Notes: generated by a model not told the origin, from the sequence alone. DNA of 64,000 nt from Gammaproteobacteria bacterium (GCA_016744995.1 JADGDG010000004.1:186001-250000), one strand, 5' to 3'; numbered from the stretch's first letter, positions 51,210 to 59,310 are shown. Made by a program: numbers and translations.

Positions 51210-51803
51210 CTACTCCTGTGTGGTTTTAAGGCTTCGAATTGAACGAATACTGAATAGCGCCAGTACTATATTAATTACCGCTACAACTGCGCTGACAGCT
51301 ATTGCCATGCCTTTGTTCTGCGCTAAATATCCCATCAATCCGTTATCTTGCGTTTGCACAAAGACGAATTCCATGTCCTCACGAGCTATAAGGGTATATA
51401 AATTTACAACCTCTAACCCGATAACCAGAAATAAAATCAATCCAGTAAATACTGCGATGATTTGATTTTGTGGATGAGAAAACCAGTCTTGTGGATCATC
51501 CATAATCTTTTGGCGGAAAACTTCAGACCAGATGAATAATGGCGTCCCAACTGAGAACGTGGCCATGAGCATCGAAATGATGTGCGAGGCATTAGCATCA
51601 GGATCAAGTACGCCAAACACAGCTCCAATAATGGGCAGCTCTGAAAGAAAGGTATCATTCATGATCCCAATGGTTTCGGTGTAAACAGCGTAGAACATGG
51701 TGAACATCCCAGATTCTAAAATAAAGCAAAAAAGCACTGCCACAACGGCTGAGAAGCTTAGGCTAGATATTCCTTCAAACGGTGAAGATTCATCAAAGTT
51801 CAT
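51210..51803 (-). CDS. Four-helix membrane protein of unknown function
   Basis: A 197-residue inner-membrane protein with predicted helices at about 15-38, 70-88, 110-131 and 162-184. The hydrophilic loops are acidic. I recognise no domain. It ends five bases before the lipoprotein gene and overlaps the upstream small gene by four bases (ATGA-type), so it is an integral member of the operon. Confidence 0.6.
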   Translation of the reverse strand: MNFDESSPFEGISSLSFSAVVAVLFCFILESGMFTMFYAVYTETIGIMNDTFLSELPIIGAVFGVLDPDANASHIISMLMATFSVGTPLFIWSEVFRQKIMDDPQDWFSHPQNQIIAVFTGLILFLVIGLEVVNLYTLIAREDMEFVFVQTQDNGLMGYLAQNKGMAIAVSAVVAVINIVLALFSIRSIRSLKTTQE

Positions 51804-51997
51804 GATCTTGCCTCCTTACATTGTTTGAGTAAGGCATTCATACAGCCATGCTTGTAGCATCGTGGGTCAGTGCAGCTTTCCCATTGCTCACAAAACACAA
51901 GCCCAAGTTCTGGTTCAGGTGGGGATGGTGGCTCATAAACGGGATCATTTGCCGCTTCGAGCGCTATATTGATGGTAATATGTGTATAATCAGACAT
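51800..51997 (-). CDS. Small Cys-rich protein
   Basis: A 65-residue protein with a Pro/Glu linker (YEPPSPPEPELG) and a C-terminal CEQWESCTDPRCYKHGCMNALLKQC containing five or six Cys plus His, a possible metal-binding knuckle. It is the first gene of the minus-strand operon and overlaps the next by four bases. No family recognised; GGAGGC lies upstream of the ATG. Confidence 0.55.
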   Translation of the reverse strand: MSDYTHITINIALEAANDPVYEPPSPPEPELGLVFCEQWESCTDPRCYKHGCMNALLKQCKEARS

Positions 51998-52127
51998 TTA
52001 AAGCCTCCTTGCCCTGATAGACACAGGGCAATCAAATTATAAGAACGATATTTTCGTTTAAGAGGCTTTGCGCAAAGCTTGTAATCAATAATATAGGGTG
52101 CAGAATAATTGATAAAGGTCGGAAGCA

Positions 52128-52200
52128 TACTCAAGTAAAGAATAATGCTTTCTAGTCAAGAATATGGTTTAATGAATGTCTTCTAGTCAAGAATAATGTC
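52128..52200 (+). promoter_or_regulatory. Direct repeats between the divergent island operons
   Basis: TCTAGTCAAGAATA occurs at 52151-52164 and again at 52182-52195 (31-bp period). A diverged copy, TCAAGTAAAGAATA, lies at 52131-52144. They sit directly before the plus-strand regulator-like gene and 130-200 bases upstream of the minus-strand operon, a natural place for a shared regulator to bind. Confidence 0.55.
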
Positions 52201-52216
52201 AAAGAGACCCTGTTAA

Positions 52217-53116
52217 GTGAGTAAATCCTATCGATTAAAAAATGTGTATTGTAAAAATACGAAGTTATCTGAAGAAGAGTTTTCTCAGGTTGTTTGGGAC
52301 TATTGCGGTTTCGTGCCTGCGTCGGTTTGCGCTGAGGGAGTAGGAAGGTCTCGTCAAACGGTGCAAGGACTTTACTCCAAATTAGGCGAAAGATTGACTT
52401 ACATGTTTGAATGCAATGACTTTCCTAACTTTTCAAGCTCTATTGCAATTGAGATGATGGAGGATGAAAAATTACTTAGGCATATTCTTAGCATATGGAT
52501 CACGCCAAAAGTGTATGAACTGTGCTTGATATATGAATATGACCCTCTCCCTGATAAAGGGAAACATCAAAATTCAGTTATAGTTAAAAGGACTGAAACA
52601 GCCTCATTCCTTATTCGTATTTTTGATCATCATGGCGAAATAATAGATTATTATGAAATTCCTGATTGTTTGATCATGGAACTAGAAAATGAGTTTCGAG
52701 AGCCTTCAAAGGGATATGAAAGTCAAAAAGAGTTCATTGAAAAAATTATGTCTGCTCTATGTTATACGCAGTCAGATATAATGATTTATGATGAGTTAGT
52801 GCCAAAGTTTAGCTATGAAGCATATAAAGATTATCGAAATAGAGGGGTTGTGCTAAATCCAAATAATACTACTGTATATAACTCTCGATACAGAATAATT
52901 AACTACATGATTAGAACAGAAAAATTCACGAGAGGTTTCTCTAAGAAAAAATATTTAAATTATTTTTCTCGTGCTCGGTTACTGGAGTTGATGATTTTTA
53001 TGTGTTCATGGGCGCAAAGGAAACATAATGCATTAAAAAATAAAGAAATTAAGGAATACGCACGTGATGTGTCTTATATTCTAATTATGCTTTCGCTCAG
53101 ATACAGGCCACTGTAA
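52217..53116 (+). CDS. Unknown protein, possible HTH regulator
   Basis: A 299-residue protein starting at GTG. Near residues 22-58, FSQVVWDYCGFVPASVCAEGVGRSRQTVQGLYSKLGERL has the look of a helix-turn-helix (ACAEGVGRSRQTVQGLY pattern). The rest is mixed alpha/beta with many aromatic residues, and I recognise no domain. It is divergent from the VWA/TraG-like operon with the direct repeats between them, so it may regulate that operon. Low GC relative to that operon. Confidence 0.6.
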   Translation: MSKSYRLKNVYCKNTKLSEEEFSQVVWDYCGFVPASVCAEGVGRSRQTVQGLYSKLGERLTYMFECNDFPNFSSSIAIEMMEDEKLLRHILSIWITPKVYELCLIYEYDPLPDKGKHQNSVIVKRTETASFLIRIFDHHGEIIDYYEIPDCLIMELENEFREPSKGYESQKEFIEKIMSALCYTQSDIMIYDELVPKFSYEAYKDYRNRGVVLNPNNTTVYNSRYRIINYMIRTEKFTRGFSKKKYLNYFSRARLLELMIFMCSWAQRKHNALKNKEIKEYARDVSYILIMLSLRYRPL

Positions 53117-53152
53117 TTAGGCAATCAATAAATGCATCAAGGTCAAATTACG

Positions 53153-53425
53153 CTATAGACATAATGAGTCAGAATTTATGAGCTTGGGTTTTTCTCTAGG
53201 GGTATTGTCCAAATCACATTGTTCGTTTTTGCCAAGTGCTTCATGAGTAAATTTACATATATGCAAATGTAGTAATTTTCTATTCTGGTCGAATGGCTCT
53301 TTACTTATAGAATTAAGATAATTGTTTATATCTGCTATTTCGGCTCTTTCTTCTTCCATCAAATCACCAGAAAATAGACTACTTACATCCTTTGAAAATT
53401 TTACCTTATCGATTCCGTTGGTCAT
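53153..53425 (-). CDS. Small hypothetical protein
   Basis: A 90-residue hydrophilic protein (MTNGIDKVKFSKDVSSLFSGDLMEEERAEIADINNYLNSI...), probably helical, with no recognised family. It is convergent with the 299-residue gene. The composition is protein-like, but there is no supporting context; an ATG 18 bases upstream is an alternative start. Confidence 0.4.
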   Translation of the reverse strand: MTNGIDKVKFSKDVSSLFSGDLMEEERAEIADINNYLNSISKEPFDQNRKLLHLHICKFTHEALGKNEQCDLDNTPREKPKLINSDSLCL

Positions 53426-53457
53426 CCATAACCTACCTTCCATATATTATGGGTATC

Positions 53458-53538
53458 ACAAAAACATAAATGGCTTCAATAAAAATGAAATATTACGTAA
53501 TGGTAAACGCTATTTTTTGAAGCCATTTATGTTTTTGT
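53458..53538. repeat. 22-bp perfect inverted repeat at the decayed integrase end
   Basis: The arms at 53458-53479 (ACAAAAACATAAATGGCTTC + AA) and 53517-53538 are perfect reverse complements separated by 37 bases. The right arm overlaps the last codons of the integrase remnant. It would form a very stable hairpin; a relic attachment site or a terminator for converging genes are both possible. Confidence 0.85.
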
Positions 53539-53768
53539 TCCAAGCTAGGCCCTTCGCCATAGCGGGGTCGATCATATTTATGCCCTATTAAAGCCGCCTG
53601 TACTTTATCCGGCGGCTCCACAGCAGTAAGCCTGTCTTCGAAGCTATGCCGAAGGCTATATAGGCTATGCTCGATGGATATATGAGAATATCTGATGAAG
53701 GAGTTTAGCTTGGATTGATATAATATATCATGCAATATATATTGGATTAAGGAATAGAAATTACTCAA
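53493..53768 (-). pseudogene. Tyrosine integrase remnant (C-terminal part)
   Basis: The 91-residue frame ends with SLYSLRHSFEDRLTAVEPPDKVQAALIGHKYDRPRYGEGPSLEQKHKWLQKIAF. This matches the end of tyrosine recombinases: HSLRHSF..R, then LIGHK and the nucleophile Tyr in RYGEG. The catalytic core upstream (first Arg and Lys) is missing and the first 30 residues look unrelated, so this is a truncated relic of an earlier integrated element. It is distinct from the intact integrase 2 kb to the right. Confidence 0.75.
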
Positions 53769-53981
53769 TTGAGAATGCTATTTTCTGAAGCTATCCCCTG
53801 CTTTTCTAGATTATCTACATCAGAAAAATATTTAAAAATCAATAAAAAACGATAAAGGTTACATCATAAACGCATTGCTAATAATCATTTTTCACAAATA
53901 TAGTTATATAAAATCATTATTCACAAAAATTGCTGAATATAATTAAAATTCATAAACAATAACCGTTTTTCAAGATTATCT

Positions 53982-55247
53982 TTATTCTCCAATAGAATAT
54001 GGATTTAAAAACTGCCGTCCCCAGAACAATTTTCTATCGATCTCACTAAGCTGGGCTTCGTTACATACAGTATCCCAGTTTGTTTCTATAGCTTGCTTTT
54101 GTTTTTCAAAAATTGCGCGCGCATCTTGTTCAGAAATAAGGAAAGAGTGTGCAGCTTCTAGGCAAGTTTTTAACTGACTTAGATTATTATTGCCTGATAT
54201 TTGCATCGCATGTGAAGCTTCATTGCCAGAGCGTCCTTGAGGGCATATATCATATGCAGGAGTAAGGCTTAGATCTTGACCATTCCAAAACGCTGCGTGA
54301 TTACGGGCGTGATCATCCGTATTGCCGCAAAGCACATTGAAGGTAAGGCGAGAGAATAACTCTATCAATGCGTCTTTTGGATCGGTAAAACGATAACGAA
54401 TAATTTCAGCCAAAGTTTCATAGCTTGCGTAGCGCGCCATCATGTCATCAAGGGCAAAGAGAGTTAGTGCGGATACCATTGATTTGCGCGTCCAGCCCTG
54501 CTTGGTTTTCTCACGGTCAAATCGTTCGACAAGTAATACATCTCGATTTGCTGCGGTTTCCAGTTTAACGGGTGCAACATTAAGCCCAACAATATCTGCC
54601 AATCTCATGGCGATAAATTCAGCTTTTACTACGCTGTATATGTCAGTGCTGGAAGAAAATTTAGCGACGTATTTTCTATTATTATCTTCCACTAGAGCTT
54701 TCGGTCTTGCACCGCCAATGGCCGTACCATGGTACAAGGCAATATCAAGTTCTGGGGTGAGTGGAACACCTTTTTCAACACGCGCCGCAGAATCCAATAG
54801 TTCTTCGAGAGCAACATTGGTCGCGCTACGCGGTTCATAATGGGAGGGTGATTGTTGAAAATCCAATGCACCGATACGATCAGAACCTGACTCTAATAAA
54901 TAAGTCAGTTCATCAAGAGCCGTTGTATCTGTATCCGCACCTTTCATTCCCAGCTTTTTATTGATAATTACGCGCCGCCCCCAAGCATCAGGCGCACCGT
55001 CACGAATACAGCCGGGCATGCTTAATCCATCAAGAAGTGGCAATGTTCCAGCCTCTAAGGGCAATTCAGGCTCATAAATAGGAATAGCTGGTATTGTGTC
55101 ATTGACCCGCTCAAGATAGCTTTTACCGTAGTTGAACAATAGATTACCGTTATCAGTTTCCAGCTTTCCTGCTACAACTGGTTCGGTTTCATTCGGTAGC
55201 CATATCCAGACATAAGCTTCGCTGTATTGATTATCAGAAGTCATCAT
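53982..55247 (-). CDS. HipA-family kinase toxin (second copy)
   Basis: The 421-residue protein has the couple-HipA N-terminal domain (VWIWLPNETEPVVAGKLE...). The kinase region follows, with GLSMPGCIRDGAPDAWGRRVI, the ATP-loop GTAIGGARPKALVE, the catalytic NTDDHARNHAAFW and the metal site LTPAYDICPQGRSG. It is only distantly similar to the HipA at 0.7-2.0 kb and belongs to a different subfamily. Its start overlaps the antitoxin stop by 14 bases. All active-site residues appear intact. Confidence 0.88.
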   Translation of the reverse strand: MMTSDNQYSEAYVWIWLPNETEPVVAGKLETDNGNLLFNYGKSYLERVNDTIPAIPIYEPELPLEAGTLPLLDGLSMPGCIRDGAPDAWGRRVIINKKLGMKGADTDTTALDELTYLLESGSDRIGALDFQQSPSHYEPRSATNVALEELLDSAARVEKGVPLTPELDIALYHGTAIGGARPKALVEDNNRKYVAKFSSSTDIYSVVKAEFIAMRLADIVGLNVAPVKLETAANRDVLLVERFDREKTKQGWTRKSMVSALTLFALDDMMARYASYETLAEIIRYRFTDPKDALIELFSRLTFNVLCGNTDDHARNHAAFWNGQDLSLTPAYDICPQGRSGNEASHAMQISGNNNLSQLKTCLEAAHSFLISEQDARAIFEKQKQAIETNWDTVCNEAQLSEIDRKLFWGRQFLNPYSIGE

Positions 55248-55566
55248 GCACTACCTTTGTTTTTGACTTGATACGTTTAGGGAGCAAGGCAACTTTATCT
55301 TTTGTTTGTTCTATTTGACGTGAGAGAGGGAAATTATTATGTTCGAACAGATTTATGCCCACGAGGGTCGCGACCTCAAAAACTAGGCCAATTACACAAT
55401 TCATTTCGCCATTTTCGATTTTCTGTAAGGTCGCTCTGGAAATGCCAGCACGCTCCGACAGATTTTTCTCGCTCCATTTACGTTGTTTGCGCCCAAGCTT
55501 AATCTGTTCTCCGAGCAAGGCGATAGCTTCTAAGGCATATTTTGAATAAGTTCTTTGCTTTGTCAT
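55234..55566 (-). CDS. HipB-like Xre antitoxin (second copy)
   Basis: A 110-residue protein with an Xre HTH over about residues 10-70 (ALLGEQIKLGRKQRKWSEKNLSERAGISRATLQKIENGEMNCVIGLVFEVATLVGINLF) and a basic C-terminal tail. It is coupled to the following HipA gene. Five palindromes of the AATGA-N2-CATT type lie just upstream, probably its own operators. Confidence 0.85.
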   Translation of the reverse strand: MTKQRTYSKYALEAIALLGEQIKLGRKQRKWSEKNLSERAGISRATLQKIENGEMNCVIGLVFEVATLVGINLFEHNNFPLSRQIEQTKDKVALLPKRIKSKTKVVHDDF

Positions 55567-55594
55567 GGTGACTTTTCTTCCAAATGTCTAGTTT

Positions 55595-55720
55595 AGTGAT
55601 CATTAAGGTATGTAATGACCATTACTATAGTCAAAATTAACAGTAAATTTGTATGGAGTCAAGTTGAATGACTATTTTAGCAGTCATAATGGGCTTAATG
55701 ATCATTTTAATGGTCAATTA
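55595..55720 (-). promoter_or_regulatory. Operator cluster before the second hipBA
   Basis: Related dyads occur at 55595-55606 (AGTGATCATTAA), 55612-55625 (GTAATGACCATTAC), 55668-55687 (ATGACT-N8-AGTCAT), 55697-55706 (AATGATCATT) and 55707-55720 (TTAATGGTCAATTA). All share ATGAYCAT-type half-sites. They fill the interval between the antitoxin start and the integrase end, so binding should repress hipBA; the last site overlaps the integrase stop. Confidence 0.65.
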
Positions 55721-57046
55721 TAATAATCCTGAATTCTTTACTCTTGTTCTTAATTCTTCAAGAGTAGGTATGTCCTTTGGCGTTTCGCAAGTCACAATCT
55801 GATCCAAGATAAATTCCCATACTTGTGCGGCACGGCGTTTCTCGAAGTCATAGGAATATTGAATGTAAACTTCGCCTGTAACATCTCTTTCACCATCGCT
55901 GTGATTGAGTATGAGCCGAGCATAGAGTTTTGGAAGTCCAACAGCAGTAATCCATGTTGCACCAGTGCGGCGCAAATCATGGGGGCAAAAATCTGAGATA
56001 TCTAATGCTTTACGATTTTTGCGAATAGCTTGGGGCATGGCGGTAATGCCCAATGGAATTAATTCTGGATTAGGTTTTTTTGGTGGAGACATGGCGCGTG
56101 TCGCACCAAAGATATACGGTGATGCAATTGTATAAGGCGCAACTTCTTCTATAAGCTCCAGAGCGTAACGGTTCAATGGTACGCGGTGCATGGTTTTATT
56201 TTTTGTTTCGTGCATTTCCATTTGCCAAACATTTTCGTCTGGCTTAAATGCGCCATAGCGCATATTGCGCACCTCAACACTGCGCTGCATTGTCACCAAT
56301 GCAAATTTGAGTGCTTTAGCGGTAACAGGGGGAACGCTAAGCATTTCAAACCTGTTCCAGAATTTCCAAATTTCTTCAAAGCTTAAAATTCGACTTCTTG
56401 ATCCTGATGCACCTAAAGATTCAATTTCCATGACAGGGTTATTTTCAATCAATCTTTTTTTCTTCGCTAAATTGAAAAGCTGCCTTGTATAGGCAAGGCT
56501 ATTTTTAACAGCAACTTTACCACTGCGAGAAGCATTTACTGTTTTTTTAGCACGTTTCAAAATACGAGATTGCATTTTGTCAATATCATCGGCAGTGACT
56601 TCATTAATGTTTTTATTTCCCATGATAGGGATCACATCGAGGTTAAAGACACGCACTTCTTCTTTAATCGATGCTTTGCCTTTTAAGTTTGCATATTCGA
56701 TATACACAGCGATAAATGCTGATACGGAGTAGGTAGCTTTTCTCTTTTCTTCTTCGGCTTTTTTATCTGCTACCGGATCACGACCATATTGATAAACTTG
56801 TTCGTAAAGCTCGTCATACTCTTTTCGGGCTTGTCTAATAGTCCACTCTGGATATTTTCCAATTGATATCCATCGGCTTATTTCTTTATTTTCTCCACTC
56901 ATATATTTAAAAACAAATACTTTTGATCCGCTTGGATTGACGCGAATACCAAATCCGGGGCAACCATAACACCAAAATGTTTGGCGTTTTGTTATAGGTT
57001 TAATATTTCTAACCACTGTATCAAGAAACTTTATTGTGTTTGACAT
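55718..57046 (-). CDS. Tyrosine-type site-specific integrase
   Basis: The 442-residue protein has the arm-binding DUF4102-like N terminus (GCPGFGIRVNPSGSKVFVFKYM...SIGKYPEWTIRQARKEYDEL), a SAM-like core-binding domain (about 110-200) and the catalytic domain: Arg in MQRSVEVRNM, Lys in HETKNKTMHRVPL, HDLRRTGATW, LNHSD and the nucleophile Tyr in VYIQYSYDFEKRRAAQ. All catalytic residues are visible. A likely attachment site with a tRNA-Lys core lies 250 bases upstream of its start codon. It belongs to the class that inserts into tRNA genes. Confidence 0.93.
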   Translation of the reverse strand: MSNTIKFLDTVVRNIKPITKRQTFWCYGCPGFGIRVNPSGSKVFVFKYMSGENKEISRWISIGKYPEWTIRQARKEYDELYEQVYQYGRDPVADKKAEEEKRKATYSVSAFIAVYIEYANLKGKASIKEEVRVFNLDVIPIMGNKNINEVTADDIDKMQSRILKRAKKTVNASRSGKVAVKNSLAYTRQLFNLAKKKRLIENNPVMEIESLGASGSRSRILSFEEIWKFWNRFEMLSVPPVTAKALKFALVTMQRSVEVRNMRYGAFKPDENVWQMEMHETKNKTMHRVPLNRYALELIEEVAPYTIASPYIFGATRAMSPPKKPNPELIPLGITAMPQAIRKNRKALDISDFCPHDLRRTGATWITAVGLPKLYARLILNHSDGERDVTGEVYIQYSYDFEKRRAAQVWEFILDQIVTCETPKDIPTLEELRTRVKNSGLL

Positions 57047-57076
57047 CCATGTTCTTTCTGGTATTACGTAAAGCTG

Positions 57077-57437
57077 CTGGCTACTTGGCTGGCTACTTGG
57101 CTGGCTACTTGAGATATGCTTCCTAAATGAGCAGAATAAGCAACTATGAGCAAGAAAAAATCTTTACAACTCTTTGTGAGTAACGGTTACATGGGTTTGT
57201 ATTTTAAGGGGATGTAAAATTTTATAATTAAATCAAAGCAGTAACTTATAACCCTTACTCAGTCTACGTTACAGCGGTTAAAATTGCGTTAAAGCTACTG
57301 ACTTTTAATCAGTAGGTCGAGGGTTCGAATCCCTCAGCGATCACCACTTTTCTCTCAATTATTACAATGCTTTATCTGACATATTAAAAATCATAAAAAT
57401 CGCAAAATTACCCCTAGCTACTTGGCTGGCTACTTGA
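57077..57437 (+). other. Candidate unsplit attP: repeats flanking a tRNA-Lys core
   Basis: Three tandem 12-bp units (CTGGCTACTTGG) lie at 57077-57111 and two more in the same orientation at 57414-57437. Between them lies the 3' half of a tRNA-Lys gene. This is the layout of a lambda-type attP: arm-type integrase sites on both sides of a core identical to the target. The adjacent tyrosine integrase and AlpA-like gene support it. A chance arrangement of a displaced attR is the alternative. Confidence 0.6.
57293..57346 (+). other. 3' fragment of tRNA-Lys (TTT), no 5' half
   Basis: The anticodon arm ACTGA-CTTTTAA-TCAGT (anticodon TTT, 57304-57306), a T arm GAGGG-TTCGAAT-CCCTC, the acceptor 3' strand AGCGATC and CCA are all present. 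The matching 5' acceptor strand (GATCGCT) and a D arm are absent upstream. It cannot make a working tRNA and is best read as the crossover core of an attachment site. Confidence 0.8.
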
Positions 57438-57497
57438 AACAAAATCGGGAATTATCCCGATTTATTATGCTTCACAATTATTGTGGATAACTTTGCA

Positions 57498-57773
57498 CTA
57501 ATCCGATTGGAGGTACATATGAGGATTTTTAATCCAATCATGCAGGTCTTTAAGGTGGAAGGCTTTTCGTATGGAGTTTTTTCGTCGAGACAATTTGTGA
57601 GGTTTTGGAAATGTGCCCCGCGCAATTCTGCGGTTAATCTCTTGCCGCGATATACCGCAAAGTCGTACAGCTAGTTTTATGGGTATTAATGCATTGCTTT
57701 GGATCATTAAAGCCGCTGTCACTTGTGCTTCAAATTCTGCTTTGATACTTTTTTCGCTAATAATATTGTTCAT
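57498..57773 (-). CDS. AlpA-like transcriptional/excision factor
   Basis: A 91-residue protein with the AlpA/excisionase MerR-like winged helix in its second half: IPIKLAVRLCGISRQEINRRIARGTFPKPHKLSRRKNSIRKAFHLKDLHDWIKN. AlpA proteins regulate integrase expression or act as directionality factors on tRNA-integrated islands. It sits on the other side of the attP-like region from the integrase and is read in the same direction, toward it. Confidence 0.85.
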   Translation of the reverse strand: MNNIISEKSIKAEFEAQVTAALMIQSNALIPIKLAVRLCGISRQEINRRIARGTFPKPHKLSRRKNSIRKAFHLKDLHDWIKNPHMYLQSD

Positions 57774-58129
57774 GGTGCGATTCCTTATCGTTAATAGATA
57801 TGGCTGTCAGCCACAACTATATTAAAAAGCACCCATTGAATTAAAAATACCAGTTCTCAGATCGAAATGGCAGGAGAAGACTGGAGTGTTTATTCCGTAC
57901 TTATATTACACAGTAAATCAATTAATATTCAGTTAACACTTACTGCAAAGTTATTTCTCAGAATGGTGTTTTATTGTGTTTTCTATTTAGGAATTTACGT
58001 CCTTGCAGAGATATTCCATCAAGTTTTCTAGCTTTGAATGCCGATCTGCCAGATTTTTTCTAACAGTAAATTTGCATTATTTTTAAAGAGGTGATATCAG
58101 AATTTGAGAAATAAAAGAAAGCCAACTGA
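57774..58129. other. Noncoding interval upstream of the zinc-protease-like gene
   Basis: AT-rich sequence without a convincing gene. A strong GAGGTGAT ribosome-binding-like sequence at 58089-58096 is not followed by a start codon in the frame of the next gene. An out-of-frame TTG (58105) with a short frame (RNKRKPTDCSVKY) follows it, suggesting that the next gene has lost its true start through a frameshift near 58130. Confidence 0.45.
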
Positions 58130-59167
58130 TTGCTCGGTAAAATATTAAAAGGAACTGCCCAATCCGCAGGAGCTTTGACGCTTGCGTTTGAAGTGGCGTT
58201 GTTCAATATGCCATATCTGGTTTCCTCTACAGTCGAGGAGTATATGGAAGATAATGAAATTCCCCTTGAACTAATCAAGAGGGTCAGGACGGATGATATG
58301 CGAGTTTATGACGAGCATAGCCACCTTGCAGCACTTCATTTGGCTTCTTTTTTATTTTGGAACAATGCAAAGAACATAGATTTTCTGTGGGCTTTTGTTG
58401 ACCCTCTAAGTTCTATTCCAGAGATGTATGGTGATATGGCAAGCCTTCACGCCGCAAATGGTAAGTGTATGGTTTATATGCCAGATCTAGATCGAAATGT
58501 TGATGAAATGATTAGCCTTTCCTCTGGTATTCCGAAAGATGATTTAGAACTTTCTCCAAAAATCATCGACACTTTCCGAGCTAATATCCTAATCCATGAA
58601 ATAGGACATGCTCAACCTCTGGCAATGAATGAACAGGAATACTGTGAGCGTAGCCAAATACCAACTTATAAAAAATCAGCATACTACTCAAAACATGTAC
58701 TCCCACTTTATATGGAATTAAGAAGTGATGATTTTTCGCTTGAGCGGATGAATGACAGTGATATTACTGATTACATTATCGCTTTTAGAGCAGTTACTGA
58801 ATTTAACAGAGTAAATAATGTGTCTCATGATACAAGCCTATTTCTGGATGAATGGTTTAATAAAAAAAGCATGAGTATTCGCAATGAAATACCAGATCAC
58901 CAAAAGCATAAGGAACAACTCGTTTCTATACTTACTCCATACATTGAACGCTATAGTTCTGAACAAGTTAAACCATACCAAATTTATAAGGCAGCACTTG
59001 ATTTTCTTGATGATGAAAAAGTAAGCGGAAAAGTATCATATTCTATGCGACGTATAACAGAGCTTTTCGTTGAAGGACTTGAATATTTAGCACCAACAAA
59101 GGCCAACCTGCTTCGTATGGACAGATCACGCCAGAAACCATTGAGCGAGACGGCTCCATCCGTCTAA
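58130..59167 (+). CDS. Putative zinc metalloprotease-like protein
   Basis: Read from TTG, the frame gives 345 residues. ANILIHEIGHAQPLAMNEQEYC near residue 157 holds an HExxH motif (HEIGH), and a downstream Glu/Asp-rich segment (YMELRSDDFSLERMND) could give the third zinc ligand, so a zincin-type peptidase is likely. The N terminus LGKILKGTAQSAGALTLAFEV is hydrophobic. No family recognised. The TTG follows a TGA directly and lacks a ribosome binding site; an in-frame ATG at 58208, or a frameshifted start upstream, are alternatives. Confidence 0.55.
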   Translation: MLGKILKGTAQSAGALTLAFEVALFNMPYLVSSTVEEYMEDNEIPLELIKRVRTDDMRVYDEHSHLAALHLASFLFWNNAKNIDFLWAFVDPLSSIPEMYGDMASLHAANGKCMVYMPDLDRNVDEMISLSSGIPKDDLELSPKIIDTFRANILIHEIGHAQPLAMNEQEYCERSQIPTYKKSAYYSKHVLPLYMELRSDDFSLERMNDSDITDYIIAFRAVTEFNRVNNVSHDTSLFLDEWFNKKSMSIRNEIPDHQKHKEQLVSILTPYIERYSSEQVKPYQIYKAALDFLDDEKVSGKVSYSMRRITELFVEGLEYLAPTKANLLRMDRSRQKPLSETAPSV

Positions 59168-59213
59168 GAGCGATGTGTAAATAGATGCCCTTTCATCAAC
59201 CCCTAAACGTGGC

Positions 59214-59310
59214 GGGGGGTATAGTGATAGGTCGCACAGTTCCGATTTCTGACCACACTTACCACTAAGAACACAGGCAACCGCTATCTTCACGGGTAGC
59301 GGTTGTTTTA
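59214..59310 (+). repeat. Left inverted-repeat arm of the cassette
   Basis: It runs from GGGGGGTATAGTGATAGG to a stem-loop AACCGCTA-N10-TAGCGGTT followed by GTTTTA, which could also terminate the zinc-protease-like transcript. The reverse complement recurs at 61246-61335. Confidence 0.85.

Noticed and set aside
47882-51997. Complete conjugative (type IV secretion) module
   Set aside because: Only a coupling-type ATPase is present; no relaxase, VirB4-like ATPase or pilus genes can be seen in the window.
52128-52200. Direct repeats as a possible CRISPR array or iteron origin
   Set aside because: There are only three degenerate units with unequal spacing, no repeat-spacer regularity, and no replication initiator or cas gene nearby.
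57293-57346. Functional tRNA-Lys gene
   Set aside because: The 5' acceptor strand and D arm are missing; only the 3' half is present.
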